Of a DNA stretch of 64,000 nt, positions 19,740 through 30,964 are shown piece after piece (positions within the stretch are counted from its first letter, which is position 1; every line of letters starts with the position of its first letter). The position numbers were made by a program, and so were the translations under genes. The notes under the pieces were generated by a model. It saw nothing but the letters and a program-made list of their open reading frames with translations. It had not been told where the DNA came from and made no database searches. Source of the stretch: Planosporangium flavigriseum (GTDB lineage Bacteria > Actinomycetota > Actinomycetes > Mycobacteriales > Micromonosporaceae); NCBI RefSeq assembly GCF_011947225.1, contig NZ_JAATVW010000019.1, positions 36,204 to 100,203 on the forward strand, read 5' to 3'.

Positions 19740-20399
19740 TCAGCCCGTGGGGCGTACCGCGAGCCCTCGCGAAGATCGATGCCAACCCGTGCCAAAAGCG
19801 CCCGCCAGACCCACCCAGCCACGGGCCAGCCGCACCTCGACCGCTCCCCCGGCCGGCTCTCCGGGGGCCGGCGCCGCGCCGAGGAACCCCATCCGCACCA
19901 CGCCCTGTACGAGCCGCTGCGGCACGTCCACCCGCGTACCGTCGTCGGTGATCACCACCACCGGTACGTGATCGAGCAGTGCGTCGCGGAGCACCCGCTC
20001 CCCGACCGCCCTGCCCCGTACGCCGCCGGTGACGGCCGCCCGCAGCGTGGCCTCGGCCGCCGCACCCACCCGGTGCAGCTCGGCGACCGGCAACCGCTCG
20101 ACCACGAGCCCTGCCTCCGGCGGCAGCGGCCACCGCCACTCCGCGTCACGGCGGGGCGGCAGGCGGTCGGCGCCGGCGTCGAGCGCGTCGAGTAGATCAG
20201 CCGCGCGTACCGTCGCGTCTTCCGCAAGATCGGCGCACACCCGGCGGGTCACCAGCACCTCGAACGGCAGGCGGGCCCACAACTCCAGCGTGCGGCCACC
20301 GGCCGGGCGCATCCGGACCAGAGCCGTCGGGTCCAGCCGCACCAGCCGCGCGAGGAAGGCGCCGGCATCCGCGACGCTCGCCGGATCCAGCCAGCTCAT
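19740..20399 (-). CDS. Conserved hypothetical protein, 219 aa
   Basis: Unrecognised soluble protein coupled to the upstream thioesterase by an ATGA overlap. It reads MSWLDPASVADAGAFLARLVRLDPTALVRMR, then a strand-rich part (TLELWARLPFEVLVTRRV) and a C-terminal segment with VPVVVITDDGTRVDVPQRLVQGVVRMGFLG. No catalytic motif, signal or membrane segment is visible. The pairing with a hotdog thioesterase suggests a conserved actinobacterial gene pair but does not reveal its function. Confidence 0.7.
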   Translation of the reverse strand: MSWLDPASVADAGAFLARLVRLDPTALVRMRPAGGRTLELWARLPFEVLVTRRVCADLAEDATVRAADLLDALDAGADRLPPRRDAEWRWPLPPEAGLVVERLPVAELHRVGAAAEATLRAAVTGGVRGRAVGERVLRDALLDHVPVVVITDDGTRVDVPQRLVQGVVRMGFLGAAPAPGEPAGGAVEVRLARGWVGLAGAFGTGWHRSSRGLAVRPTG

Positions 20400-20806
20400 G
20401 AGGTGGACTCCAGCCACGGGGTGAGAAACTCGCGCTCGGCGTCCGTGAGTCGCCGCGGGCGACCCGCTGCGAGATCGAACGGTACGCACACCGACCGCGC
20501 CCGGCTCGCCACGACGCCGTCGTCGAACAGTTCGTAGCCGACCACGAAGCGGCTGGGCCTGATCTCCTCGAGCCACATGTCGATCCGCACCGGATGCCCA
20601 TAGTCGACCGGGCGTAGATAGTCGATCTCGTGGCGGGCGATGACGACGCCCTCCTCCAGCGAGGTAATCCCCGCGTCGCGGGCGCCGTCGAACATCATCG
20701 CCACCCGCGCCTCCTCGTACAGGGTGAGGAAGCGGGCGTTGTTGACGTGGCCGTACGCGTCCATATCAGACCAGCGAAGAGCGCACTGGTAGGTGAAGCG
20801 CGACAT
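20396..20806 (-). CDS. Acyl-CoA thioesterase, hotdog fold
   Basis: A 136-aa YbgC/4-hydroxybenzoyl-CoA thioesterase-like protein. The key segment RWSDMDAYGHVNNARFLTLYEEAR holds the catalytic Asp and the HxNN turn. It probably hydrolyses an acyl-CoA; the acyl group is unknown. It overlaps the downstream unknown gene by ATGA. A second hotdog gene lies 103 bases upstream, so there are two related thioesterases in a row. Confidence 0.88.
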   Translation of the reverse strand: MSRFTYQCALRWSDMDAYGHVNNARFLTLYEEARVAMMFDGARDAGITSLEEGVVIARHEIDYLRPVDYGHPVRIDMWLEEIRPSRFVVGYELFDDGVVASRARSVCVPFDLAAGRPRRLTDAEREFLTPWLESTS

Positions 20807-20909
20807 CTGCCTTGGACTCCTCCCTCGCGCCGACGACCTAGTGTCGCGCGCCCGCCACGGCCGTGTGAGCGGTCCGTAGCGGGCGCGAAGTTGATCACCT
20901 GGCGGCAGG

Positions 20910-21348
20910 TCAGCCGGCGACGGCGAAGCGCTGCCAGTACGCCCGCTCGTCGTCGTCGAGCGGGCGTGGCTTGCTCTCGGCGTACGAGTACGCCACGAGC
21001 ACGCACTCGCAGCGCGCGACCGGCCTCTCCCCGTCGCACATGCGCTGCGCGAGGGTCCACGACGACGTGCCGATCGCCGCGACCTCGGTCTCCACCCGGA
21101 GCACGAGCCCCGGCCGGAACTCGACCGGGGCCGCGTAGTCGACGGCGACCCGGGCGGCGATGCATCCCCGGTCAGCGGGCGAGCCGGGGACGCCCGTGGG
21201 CGCCCCGGCCAGCAACTCCATCCGCGCGTCCTCGAAGTACGACAGGTAGCGGGCGTGGTTGACGTGCCCCAACTGGTCGGGGTCCGACCAGCGCACCTGC
21301 GCGAGGTACACCGCCGGTGCGCTGGTCGACTCCGACTGCTCCACCTGC

Positions 21349-21356
<8 letters not shown>
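20910..21356 (-). CDS. Acyl-CoA thioesterase, hotdog fold (second copy)
   Basis: A 148-aa relative of the preceding thioesterase with RWSDPDQLGHVNHARYLSYFEDARMELL as active-site segment. The position after SD is Pro rather than Met, but the Asp is retained. Its start overlaps the 3' end of ettA by 8 bases, so it is probably translated from the ettA message. Substrate unknown. Confidence 0.87.
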
Positions 21357-23025
<1,669 letters not shown>

Positions 23026-23203
23026 GGTGCGCCCTACCTCCGAAAGATCGTGGGTTTAACGCGGACGTACCGCGCAATGATCGCTTCTTGGCCCGGCCGC
23101 CGTCGCGCCCAATCTTTCCAGGCGGGTCGCGCGCCGCCCACATCACCCTGGATCAAGGGCACGGAGCGGGGGACTCACCGGGCTCACGTATTACACAACC
23201 CTC

Positions 23204-23232
23204 TTGGCACCCGCCATATTTCGTGCTAATAG
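23204..23232 (+). promoter_or_regulatory. Candidate housekeeping promoter for otsA
   Basis: TTGGCA at 23204-23209 and TAATAG at 23227-23232 are separated by 17 bases in a locally AT-richer stretch, about 90 bases before the otsA start. The -10 match is imperfect. The remaining ettA-otsA divergent gap (23026-23324) shows no gene. Confidence 0.4.
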
Positions 23233-23324
23233 TCCCGCCGGTATGCACCTGCCCCCGTCGACGATCTCCCCTTCAGTAGGCTGTTTGGACGAGGTGGGCT
23301 CGTCCGTGGGGAGGGGGATCGGCC

Positions 23325-24731
23325 GTGGGCCGAAGCTCGTTTGTGGTGGTGGCCAACCGGCTACCGGTCGACCAGGTCAACACTCCGGAGGGGCGCCAGT
23401 GGCGGCGAAGCCCCGGCGGCCTGGTCACGGCGCTGCAGCCGGTGCTCGCCTCCCGGCGCGGCACCTGGATCGGCTGGACCGGCGCGGCCTCCGCCCCGGG
23501 CGAACCACCGATGGAGCCGTTCGAGATCGACAACATGCGCCTGCGGTCGGTGTCGCTTTCGGCCGAGGAGATCGAACGCTACTACGAGGGCTTTAGCAAC
23601 TCCAGCCTCTGGCCGCTCTACCACGACGCGGTGGAGACGCCGATGTACCGGCGGCGCTGGTGGGACGCGTACCGGCGGGTGAACGAGCGCTTCGCCGACG
23701 CCGCCGCCGAGGAGGCCGCCGAGGGCGGCGTGGTGTGGGTACAGGACTACCAGCTGCAGCTCGTACCCGCGATGCTGCGCGCCCGCCGTCCGGACCTGCG
23801 CATCGGCTTCTTCCTGCACATCCCGTTCCCGCCGATCGAGCTGTTCGCCCAGCTGCCCCGCCGCACCGAGGTGCTGCGCGGGCTGCTCGGCGCCGACCTG
23901 GTCGGCTTCCAGCAGCCCCTCGCCGCCCAGAACTTCCTCCGGCTGACCCGCCACCTGCTCGGCCTGCGTCCCCGGGGCGAGACCGTCGAGGTGGACGGGC
24001 GCACGGTGACCGCCGCCGCGTTCCCGATCTCGATCGACGTCGCCGAGATGGAGGATCTGGTCGCCCGGCCGGAAATCCGACAGCGCGCGGCCGAGATTCG
24101 CCACGAACTGGGCGACCCGAAGACGATCCTGCTGGGCGTGGACCGCCTCGACTACACGAAGGGCATCGAGCAGCGCCTCACCGCCTTCCAGGAGCTGCTG
24201 GCCGAGGGCCAGCTCAGCGTCCCGGACGCGGTGATGGTCCAGGTGGCCACCCCGAGCCGGGAGCGCGTCGAGCATTACCAGGCCCTGCGGGTCAAGGTCG
24301 AGCGCGAGGTGGGCCGGATCAACGGCGACTACGGCAGGGTCGGCGTGCCGGCGGTCCATTACCTGCACCAGTCGTACAGTCGCCGGGAGTTGGCCGCGCT
24401 CTACTGCGCCGCCGATGTCATGATGGTGACGCCGCTTCGCGACGGGATGAACCTGGTAGCGAAGGAGTACGTAGCTGCAAGAGCGGATCTCGGCGGTGCG
24501 TTGGTACTGTCCGAGTTCGCCGGCGCGTCCGCCGAGCTGCGTCAGGCGTTCCTGGTCAACCCACACGACCTCGACGGGCTCAAGGATGCGCTCGTACGCG
24601 CCATCAACGTCGATCCAATTGACGCCAACAGGCGGATGCGGGCGATGCGGCGCCACCTGAGGACCCACGATGTACGAGCGTGGGCCCGATCGTTCCTGAC
24701 ATCTCTCGGCGTACTGGACACGGTGACATGA
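23325..24731 (+). CDS. otsA: Trehalose-6-phosphate synthase
   Basis: GT20 glycosyltransferase that makes trehalose 6-phosphate from a nucleotide-glucose donor and glucose 6-phosphate. It opens [10 protein letters not shown] and has [23 protein letters not shown], the HIPFPP segment, [15 protein letters not shown] and the C-terminal [11 protein letters not shown] motif, all typical of OtsA. Length 468 aa is normal. The GTG at 23325 follows GGAGGGGG. Its stop overlaps the start of the otsB-GH15 fusion (ATGA), so the two are coupled. Confidence 0.95.
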   Translation: MGRSSFVVVANRLPVDQVNTPEGRQWRRSPGGLVTALQPVLASRRGTWIGWTGAASAPGEPPMEPFEIDNMRLRSVSLSAEEIERYYEGFSNSSLWPLYHDAVETPMYRRRWWDAYRRVNERFADAAAEEAAEGGVVWVQDYQLQLVPAMLRARRPDLRIGFFLHIPFPPIELFAQLPRRTEVLRGLLGADLVGFQQPLAAQNFLRLTRHLLGLRPRGETVEVDGRTVTAAAFPISIDVAEMEDLVARPEIRQRAAEIRHELGDPKTILLGVDRLDYTKGIEQRLTAFQELLAEGQLSVPDAVMVQVATPSRERVEHYQALRVKVEREVGRINGDYGRVGVPAVHYLHQSYSRRELAALYCAADVMMVTPLRDGMNLVAKEYVAARADLGGALVLSEFAGASAELRQAFLVNPHDLDGLKDALVRAINVDPIDANRRMRAMRRHLRTHDVRAWARSFLTSLGVLDTVT

Positions 24732-27364
24732 ACGTTCAATCCGACGGCGACGGAACCGCGCCCGCCGGTCACCTATCAACCGCACCGGCGGACCTCGCTG
24801 GCCCCGCCGAGGCCCTGGAGGCCGGGCTACGCGCCGCAAGCGCGCGGATCGCCCGGGTGCCCAGCCTCCTCGTTGCCTGTGACTACGACGGCACCCTGGC
24901 ACCGATCGTGGAAGATCCGACCCGCGCCGCTCCGCTGCCGGAGGCCGTGGCGGCGCTGCGCGCGCTCGCCAGCCTGCCCCAGACCACCGTGGCGGTGATC
25001 TCCGGACGGGCCCTGCGCGACCTGGCAGCGCTCTCCCGCCTACCCAGCGAGGTTCACCTCGTCGGCAGCCACGGCTCCGAGTTCGACGTCGGCTTCGTCG
25101 ACGCGCTGGCCCCTGATCTCCAGCAGTTACGGGGCGAGCTGGTCGAGACGCTGTCCGGCCTGGTACGCCGCCGCCCAGGGGTACGGCTGGAGCTCAAACC
25201 GGCCAGCGTCGCGGTGCACTTCCGGGCGGCCGAGCCCGAGGTCGCGCACCTGGTGCTGGAGTCGATCCTGACCGGCCCGGCGACCTGGCCGGGCGTGACC
25301 GTGACGCAGGGCAAGCAGGTCGTCGAACTGTCGGTGATCACCACCAACAAGGGTCTCGCCATCGACGCGCTGCGCACCCAACTGTCGGCCAGCGCGGTGG
25401 TGTTCCTCGGCGACGACGTCACCGACGAGAACGCGTTCGCCCACCTGCACGGCCCCGACCTGGGCGTCAAGATCGGCCCCGGCGACACCCGGGCGCACTT
25501 CCGCGTCTCCGGGCCGGTCGACGCGGTACGCCTGCTGGGTCTGCTCCTGCACTACCGGCGGCAGTGGCTGTTCGGGGAGCGGGCGGTGCCGATCGAGCGC
25601 CATTCGATGCTGTCCAACGGGCGCACGGTCGCGCTGGTGACCCCGGACGCGCGGGTCAGTTGGCTGTGCCACCCGCGACCGGACTCGTCGGCGCTCTTCG
25701 CCGACCTGCTCGGCGGGCCGTCGGCCGGGCACTTCACGGTCAAACCCGAACGCGGCGGGCTGCCCCTGGGCCAGCGTTACCTGCCGGGCACGATGACCGT
25801 CGAGACCCGGTGGTCGGGACTGACGATCACGGACTGGCTCGACACCCACCCGACCAACGGGGCGGGGCTCGCACTCTCCGACAACCAGGGCACCGCGCTC
25901 ATCCGCGTGTTATCCGGCACCGCCCGCGCGAAGATCGTGTTCGCGCCACGGCCGGAGTTCGGCCAGCTGCCGATCCGGCTGCAGCCGCTCGGCGACGGCC
26001 TGCTCGTCCTCGGCTCCAACGAGCCGATCGCGCTGTACTCCCCGGGCGTGGACTGGGACATCGTCACCGACAGCGGCAACGAGGTCGGCCGGGCGTTCGT
26101 GGACCTCTCCGCGATGGGCGGCTCGGCAGTGCTGGAGCTCCGGCTCGGGACCGCCGACGTGGAGGCGCACCCGGTCGACGCCGACAAGCGCCGAACGCTC
26201 GCCGAAGAGCAGTCGCGGGACTGGGCGATGTCGCTGCGGTTACCGGTCCGGGCGCGCGACGCGGTCCTCCGCAGCGCCCTGACGCTGCGCGGGCTGTGCC
26301 ACGAGCCCACCGGCGCGATCCTCGCCGCGGCGACCGCGTCGCTGCCGGAGGAGATCGGCGGCGTCCGCAACTGGGACTACCGGTACTGCTGGCTGCGCGA
26401 CGCGGCGATGAGCGCCCGGGTGCTCGTCGACCTCGGCTCGACCGAAGAGGCCGACCGGCTGCTGAACTGGACCATGCGGGTGGTCGAGTCGACCGGCGGC
26501 CACCCGGAGCGGCTGCACCCGCTGTACGCGGTGGACGGCAACGAACTGGGTGCCGAGGCGGTCATCGACACGCTGCCCGGGTACGCCGGGTCCCGACCGG
26601 TACGCGTCGGCAACGCCGCCAACCGCCAGGTCCAGCTGGACGTGTTCGGGCCGGTGGCCGACCTGATCGCGGCCGTCGCCGACCACCGCGGGTTGCACCC
26701 CGAGGACGTGGCGCTCATGGGCGCGATGGTGGAGGCCGTCGAGCGGCGCTGGCACGAACCCGACCACGGCCTGTGGGAGGCCCGGCTGCCACCCCGCCAC
26801 CACGTGTACTCCAAGGTCATGTGCTGGCTGACCGTCGACCGGGCGATCCAGCTGGGCTCCAAGCACGGCATGCCGATCAAGCCGGAGTGGCGCAAGCTAC
26901 GCGACACCATCGCCGAGAACGTGCTGGCCCACGGCTGGCACGAGAAGGCCGGCGCGTACACCGTGGCGTACGGCGACCGCGACCTCGACGCCTCCTCGCT
27001 GTGGATCGGCCTGTCCGGGCTGCTCGCCGACGACGACCCCCGGTTCCTGTCGACCGTCCTCGCGATCGAGGCCGAGCTGCGCAGCGGCGCGACGGTCTAC
27101 CGCTACCTGTGGGACGACGGCCTGCCGGGCCACGAGGGCGGCTTCCACATCTGCACGGCGTGGCTCATCGAGGCGTACCTGCGCACCGGGCGCCGCACCG
27201 AGGCCGAGGAGCTGTTCGACCAGATGCTCGACACCGCCGGGCCGACCGGCCTGCTGCCCGAGCAGTACGACCCGGAGGCCGAGCGGGGCCTGGGCAACCA
27301 CCCCCAGGCGTACAGCCACCTGGGTCTGATCCGGTGCGCCATGCTGCTGGACGCCGCGCGCTAG
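24728..27364 (+). CDS. otsB: Trehalose-6-phosphate phosphatase fused to a GH15 glucoamylase/trehalase domain
   Basis: An 878-aa two-domain protein. Residues about 45-270 are a HAD-type trehalose-6-phosphate phosphatase with the nucleophile motif DYDGTLAP (Asp52, Asp54), VISGR and [10 protein letters not shown]. Residues about 285-878 form a GH15-type domain with [37 protein letters not shown] and [23 protein letters not shown], the usual substrate-site segments. GH15 members in actinobacteria can be trehalases, so one polypeptide may both form and hydrolyse trehalose; this is inference. Coupling to otsA by ATGA supports a trehalose role. The hairpin at 27369 begins four bases after the stop. 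Confidence 0.92.
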   Translation: MNVQSDGDGTAPAGHLSTAPADLAGPAEALEAGLRAASARIARVPSLLVACDYDGTLAPIVEDPTRAAPLPEAVAALRALASLPQTTVAVISGRALRDLAALSRLPSEVHLVGSHGSEFDVGFVDALAPDLQQLRGELVETLSGLVRRRPGVRLELKPASVAVHFRAAEPEVAHLVLESILTGPATWPGVTVTQGKQVVELSVITTNKGLAIDALRTQLSASAVVFLGDDVTDENAFAHLHGPDLGVKIGPGDTRAHFRVSGPVDAVRLLGLLLHYRRQWLFGERAVPIERHSMLSNGRTVALVTPDARVSWLCHPRPDSSALFADLLGGPSAGHFTVKPERGGLPLGQRYLPGTMTVETRWSGLTITDWLDTHPTNGAGLALSDNQGTALIRVLSGTARAKIVFAPRPEFGQLPIRLQPLGDGLLVLGSNEPIALYSPGVDWDIVTDSGNEVGRAFVDLSAMGGSAVLELRLGTADVEAHPVDADKRRTLAEEQSRDWAMSLRLPVRARDAVLRSALTLRGLCHEPTGAILAAATASLPEEIGGVRNWDYRYCWLRDAAMSARVLVDLGSTEEADRLLNWTMRVVESTGGHPERLHPLYAVDGNELGAEAVIDTLPGYAGSRPVRVGNAANRQVQLDVFGPVADLIAAVADHRGLHPEDVALMGAMVEAVERRWHEPDHGLWEARLPPRHHVYSKVMCWLTVDRAIQLGSKHGMPIKPEWRKLRDTIAENVLAHGWHEKAGAYTVAYGDRDLDASSLWIGLSGLLADDDPRFLSTVLAIEAELRSGATVYRYLWDDGLPGHEGGFHICTAWLIEAYLRTGRRTEAEELFDQMLDTAGPTGLLPEQYDPEAERGLGNHPQAYSHLGLIRCAMLLDAAR

Positions 27365-27368
27365 CGCG

Positions 27369-27416
27369 GATCTTGGACACTTAGGCCGCCTAAAAGCGGT
27401 CTAAGTGTCCAAGATC
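27369..27416. terminator. GATCTTGGACAC palindrome overlapping the cysG 3' end
   Basis: Inverted repeat with 5' arm beginning GATCTTGGACACTTAG and a complementary 3' arm, with a short loop around CTAAAA. It lies between convergent otsB-GH15 and cysG. The cysG stop codon (27390-27392) is inside it, so its 3' arm is translated as the last residues of CysG. It shares outer arms with the element at 28635. Confidence 0.82.
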
Positions 27417-28616
27417 GCCCAGAACACCCACGACGTCGCCGAGCACCACGATCGCCGGTGGCCGTAGCTGCGCCTCGGCGACCTGCTCGGCGATCGTGTC
27501 CAGGCGACCCCGGACGACCCGCTGGGCTCCGGTCGTACCCTCCTGCACCACGGCCGCCGGGGTCGACGCGGGCTTTCCGTGCGCCAGCAGGGTCGCCGTG
27601 ATGGCCGGGAGGTTCTTCAGGCCCATCAGGACACACATGGTGCCGCGCAGGCGGGCCAGCGCCGGCCAGTCGACCAGGGACTGGGGGTGATCCGGCGCCA
27701 CGTGCCCGGAGACGACGACCAGCTCGTGGGCCACGCCTCGGTGCGTCACCGGGATGCCGGCCGCCGCCGGTACGGCCAGGGCGCTCGTCACGCCGGGCAC
27801 CACGGTCACCGGGATACCCGCCTCCACGCAGGCGATCAGCTCCTCGCCGCCGCGGCCGAACAGGTACGGGTCGCCGCCCTTGAGCCGGACGACGAACTTC
27901 CCCTCCTTGGCACGCTCGACCAGGATCCGGTTGATCTCGGACTGGGTACGCGACGGCCCGTACGGGATCTTCGACGCGTCCACGAGTTCGACCTCCGGGC
28001 GCAGCTCGTCGAGGAGCAGGCCCGGTACGAGCCGGTCGGCGACCACGACCTCGGCTGCCGCGAGGAGCCGGCGGCCGCGGACCGTGATCAGCTCGGGGTC
28101 GCCGGGGCCACTGCCCACCAGCGCGACTGCGCCGCCGGTGCTCGGCGCCGGCGGCGCGTTCAGGGTGCCGTCTGTCAGACCGGCCCGGATCCCGTCCCGG
28201 ATCGCCATCGCGCGACGGGGGTCACCGCCGCCGAGTACCGCCACGGTCACCTGACCGTGCCGGGCGACCGCGGGCGTCCACGCCGTCGCGGCATGCCGGT
28301 CGTCGGCGCGTACGCAGAACACGCGCCGCTCCCGCGCCGCGTCGCTGACCGCCGCCGCGGCGACCGGGTCGTCGACGGCGACCTGTACGAGCCAGGCGCC
28401 GTCCACATCGCCGGGCTCGAACGTGCGGTCCAGCCACCGCACCCGGCCGGCGGCCGCGAGGTCGTGCAGGGCCGGGGTGAGCGACGGTGCCACGAGCACC
28501 ACGTCGGCACCGGCTGCCAGCAGCGCCGGGACCCGCCGGGTAGCGACGGCCCCGCCGCCCACGACGAGGACGCGCAGCCCTTCCAGGCGCAGCCCGATCG
28601 GGTACAGCTCGCTCAC
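27390..28616 (-). CDS. cysG: Siroheme synthase (precorrin-2 dehydrogenase / uroporphyrin-III C-methyltransferase)
   Basis: Bifunctional enzyme making precorrin-2 and sirohydrochlorin for siroheme and cobalamin. Residues 1-115 form the dehydrogenase Rossmann domain (RVLVVGGGAVATRRVPALLAAGADVVLVAP). Residues about 155-400 are the SAM-dependent methyltransferase with VALVGSGPGDPELITVRGRRLL, VVRLKGGDPYLFGRGGEE and VVPGVTSALAVPAAAGIPVTHRG. At 408 aa it is of normal actinobacterial size. The GTG at 28616 follows AGAGGGG. The last residues (GDLGHLDRF) are encoded by one arm of the palindrome at 27369-27416. Confidence 0.92.
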   Translation of the reverse strand: MSELYPIGLRLEGLRVLVVGGGAVATRRVPALLAAGADVVLVAPSLTPALHDLAAAGRVRWLDRTFEPGDVDGAWLVQVAVDDPVAAAAVSDAARERRVFCVRADDRHAATAWTPAVARHGQVTVAVLGGGDPRRAMAIRDGIRAGLTDGTLNAPPAPSTGGAVALVGSGPGDPELITVRGRRLLAAAEVVVADRLVPGLLLDELRPEVELVDASKIPYGPSRTQSEINRILVERAKEGKFVVRLKGGDPYLFGRGGEELIACVEAGIPVTVVPGVTSALAVPAAAGIPVTHRGVAHELVVVSGHVAPDHPQSLVDWPALARLRGTMCVLMGLKNLPAITATLLAHGKPASTPAAVVQEGTTGAQRVVRGRLDTIAEQVAEAQLRPPAIVVLGDVVGVLGDLGHLDRF

Positions 28617-28634
28617 TTGCCCCTCTTTCACGTA

Positions 28635-28682
28635 GATCTTGGACACCTGGACCGGCTGTGGGCGGTCCAGGTGTCCAAGATC
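28635..28682. terminator. GATCTTGGACAC palindrome between cobT and cysG
   Basis: A 20-base perfect stem beginning GATCTTGGACACCTGGACCG with an 8-base loop, ending six bases before the cobT stop. It lies between two minus-strand genes, so cysG is probably expressed separately or attenuated relative to cobC-cobT. Its arms match the element at 27369. Confidence 0.82.
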
Positions 28683-28688
28683 GCGGAA

Positions 28689-29738
28689 CTATTTCTCCGA
28701 GACCCCGGCCGAGTCGAACGTCGCCACCTCGTGGAGCACCCGGACGGCGCTGGTCACGATCGGCAGCGCCAGCAGCGCACCGGTGCCCTCCCCCAGGCGT
28801 AGCCCCAGGTCGACCAGCGGGTTCAGGCCGAGGTGGGCCAGGGCCACCGTAGCGCCCGGCTCCGCCGACCGGTGCCCGGCCACCATGGCGGCGACCGCGT
28901 CGGGCGCGAGCGCCGCCGCCACGAGCGCCGCCGACGCGGCGATCACCCCGTCCAACACCACGGGTACGCGACGAGCCGCCGCGCCCAGCAGGTACCCGGC
29001 GATGGCGGCGTGCTCCAGCCCGCCTACGGCCGCGAGCGCCCCGATCGGGTCGTCAGGCGACGGCGTATGCCGCTCGAGCCCGGCACGGACCACGCTGACC
29101 TTGAGCGAATGGGTGGGATCGTCGACGCCGGTGCCCCGGCCGGTCACCTCCGCCGGGTCGGCGCCGGTGAACACAGCGATCAGCGCGGCGGCCGGCGTGG
29201 TGTTGGCGATACCCATGTCCCCGGTCAGCAGGATCTTCGCGCCGTCGTCGACGAGCTTCCCGGCGACCTCGATCCCGACGGTCAGCGCGGCGACCGCCTC
29301 CTCGCGGGTCAGCGCCGGCTCCACGGCCAGATCCCGGGTACCGGCCCGGACCTTGCGGATCAGCAGCCCGTCGGCCGGCTCGAGCGCCACCGCGACCCCG
29401 ACATCCACGACGGTGACGCCCACGCCGGCCTGGCGCGCGAACGCGTTGACCACCGCCCCGCCGGCCAGGAAGTTCGCCACCATCTGCGCGGTGACCTCCT
29501 GCGGCCACGGGGTGACGCCCTGGGCGTGCACGCCGTGGTCGCCGGCGAACACGGCGACGGCGCCCGGGGTGGGCAGCGGCGGCGGGCAGGCCCCGGCAAG
29601 GCCGGCCAGCCGGATCGACAGCTCCTCCAGCTCACCGAGGGAGCCGGCCGGTTTGGTCAGGCGGGCGTGCAGCTCACGGGCGGCACGCATAGCAGCCGAA
29701 TCCGCCGGCTGGATCGCCGCGATCGTGCGGTCGAGCAA
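28689..29738 (-). CDS. cobT: Nicotinate-nucleotide-dimethylbenzimidazole phosphoribosyltransferase
   Basis: Makes alpha-ribazole 5'-phosphate for the lower ligand of cobalamin. Visible motifs include TKPAGSLGELEELSIRLAGL, VAVFAGDHGVHAQGV, the stretch GDMGIANTTPAAALI and the C-terminal GLRLGEGTGALLA. The gene has no ATG before these. A TTG at 29738 with AGGAGG at 29748-29753 gives 349 aa, the usual length. Its ribosome site overlaps the cobC stop codon, so the genes are coupled. Confidence 0.93.
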   Translation of the reverse strand: MLDRTIAAIQPADSAAMRAARELHARLTKPAGSLGELEELSIRLAGLAGACPPPLPTPGAVAVFAGDHGVHAQGVTPWPQEVTAQMVANFLAGGAVVNAFARQAGVGVTVVDVGVAVALEPADGLLIRKVRAGTRDLAVEPALTREEAVAALTVGIEVAGKLVDDGAKILLTGDMGIANTTPAAALIAVFTGADPAEVTGRGTGVDDPTHSLKVSVVRAGLERHTPSPDDPIGALAAVGGLEHAAIAGYLLGAAARRVPVVLDGVIAASAALVAAALAPDAVAAMVAGHRSAEPGATVALAHLGLNPLVDLGLRLGEGTGALLALPIVTSAVRVLHEVATFDSAGVSEK

Positions 29739-29752
29739 ATCGGGTTCCCTCC

Positions 29753-30817
29753 TCAAGACAGCACGCCGGCCAGGACGGCGACGAAGGCATCGGTGGTGGC
29801 GGTGTCGCGGACGGCCAGTCGCAGCCAGTCCGGACCCAGGCCGGGGAAGGTGTCGCCGCGGCGCACCGCGTACCCGCGCTCGCGCAGCCGGTCGCGTACG
29901 GCCAGGCCGTCGGGCACCTCGATGAGAACGAACGAACTGGTGGGCTCGCCGGTGACCCGTACGCCGGGGAGCGCGGCGAGGCGCCGCACCAGGTGGGCCC
30001 GGTCGTCGGCGAGCCGGCGCGCGATGGCCTGCTCGGCGGCGACCGCGGCCGGGGAGGCGCACGCCTGCGCGGCCGCGAGAGCGGGGGTGGACACCGGCCA
30101 CAGCGGCGCGACGGCGGCCAGCCGGTCGACCAACGCGGCGTCGGCCAGCAGGTAGCCGACGCGCAGGCCGGCGAGGCCCCACGTCTTGGTGAAGCTGCGG
30201 ATCACGACCAGGCCGGGCAGGTCCCGCCGGCTCGACAGCGACTCCGGCTCTCCCGGCACGGTGTCGGCGAACGCCTCGTCGACGACCAGTACCCGCCCGG
30301 GGCGGGCGAGCGCGGCGATCGCCGAAGCCGGGTGGAGCACGGACGTCGGGTTGGTCGGGTTGCCGAGGACGACCAGGTCGGCGTCGTCGGGTACGCGGTC
30401 AGGGGTGAGGGTGAAGTCCGGGGCCTGCAGGATCACCCGGCCGACGGGGTGGCCGGCGGCCCGCAGCGCGGCCTCCGGCTCGGTGAACTGCGGGTGCACC
30501 ACCACCGCGCGGGCCGGCCGGAGGGCGTGGGCGAGCAGGCTGAACGCCTGCGCGGCGCCGGCGGTCAGCAGCACCTCGGCGGGCGGGCGGCCGTGCCGGG
30601 CGGCGACGGCCGCGCGGGCCGGGCCGGGGTCGGGGTACCGGGCGAGGTCCGTGAGTGCTTCACGGAGAGGCTGCGACAGCCAGTCCGGCATCGGGTCGGT
30701 CCGTACGTTCACCGCGAGGTCGACGAGCCCGGCGGCCAGCTCACTGTCGCCGTGAAAACGCAGGTCCGCGTCGGCGGACGCGGGCACGGGCGGACGCGAC
30801 GTGAGCATGGTGAGCAT
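29753..30817 (-). CDS. cobC: Threonine-phosphate decarboxylase-like aminotransferase (CobC/CobD type)
   Basis: PLP-dependent fold-type I enzyme of 354 aa. In cobalamin synthesis this family supplies the aminopropanol linker. LTAGAAQAFSLLAHALRPARAVVVHPQFTEPEAAL, VLGNPTNPTSVLHPA, VVDEAFADTVPGE and the PLP-lysine segment VIRSFTKTWGLAGLRVGYLL are clear. The family overlaps with histidinol-phosphate aminotransferases; the cobT and cysG neighbours support the cobalamin role. The ATG at 30817 is chosen (alternative 30808). No cobalamin riboswitch is visible upstream. Confidence 0.85.
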   Translation of the reverse strand: MLTMLTSRPPVPASADADLRFHGDSELAAGLVDLAVNVRTDPMPDWLSQPLREALTDLARYPDPGPARAAVAARHGRPPAEVLLTAGAAQAFSLLAHALRPARAVVVHPQFTEPEAALRAAGHPVGRVILQAPDFTLTPDRVPDDADLVVLGNPTNPTSVLHPASAIAALARPGRVLVVDEAFADTVPGEPESLSSRRDLPGLVVIRSFTKTWGLAGLRVGYLLADAALVDRLAAVAPLWPVSTPALAAAQACASPAAVAAEQAIARRLADDRAHLVRRLAALPGVRVTGEPTSSFVLIEVPDGLAVRDRLRERGYAVRRGDTFPGLGPDWLRLAVRDTATTDAFVAVLAGVLS

Positions 30818-30964
30818 CTTGCCTGGCCGGCGACGCCGGGGCGAAACCGGGTGAGCGCGGGCCCAGGGATTGAGCGAGCGCGCTCCCCGGAATCGGGCGA
30901 GAGCGAACACGCGGCCGGGCGAGCGCGCCAAATCGCCAGGATATTTACGTATTTCATCTATCTT

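Noticed and set aside
23361..24902. Long minus-strand frame opposite otsA
   Set aside because: The plus strand shows complete OtsA motifs. The antisense frame has no recognisable feature.
28833..30155. Long plus-strand open frames opposite cobT and cobC
   Set aside because: They are shadows of the minus-strand genes. They have no domains and no ribosome sites, and their translation is low-complexity.
30818..30964. Cobalamin riboswitch upstream of cobC
   Set aside because: No B12-box (GCCACTG-like) or matching structure was found in the 147-base gap.
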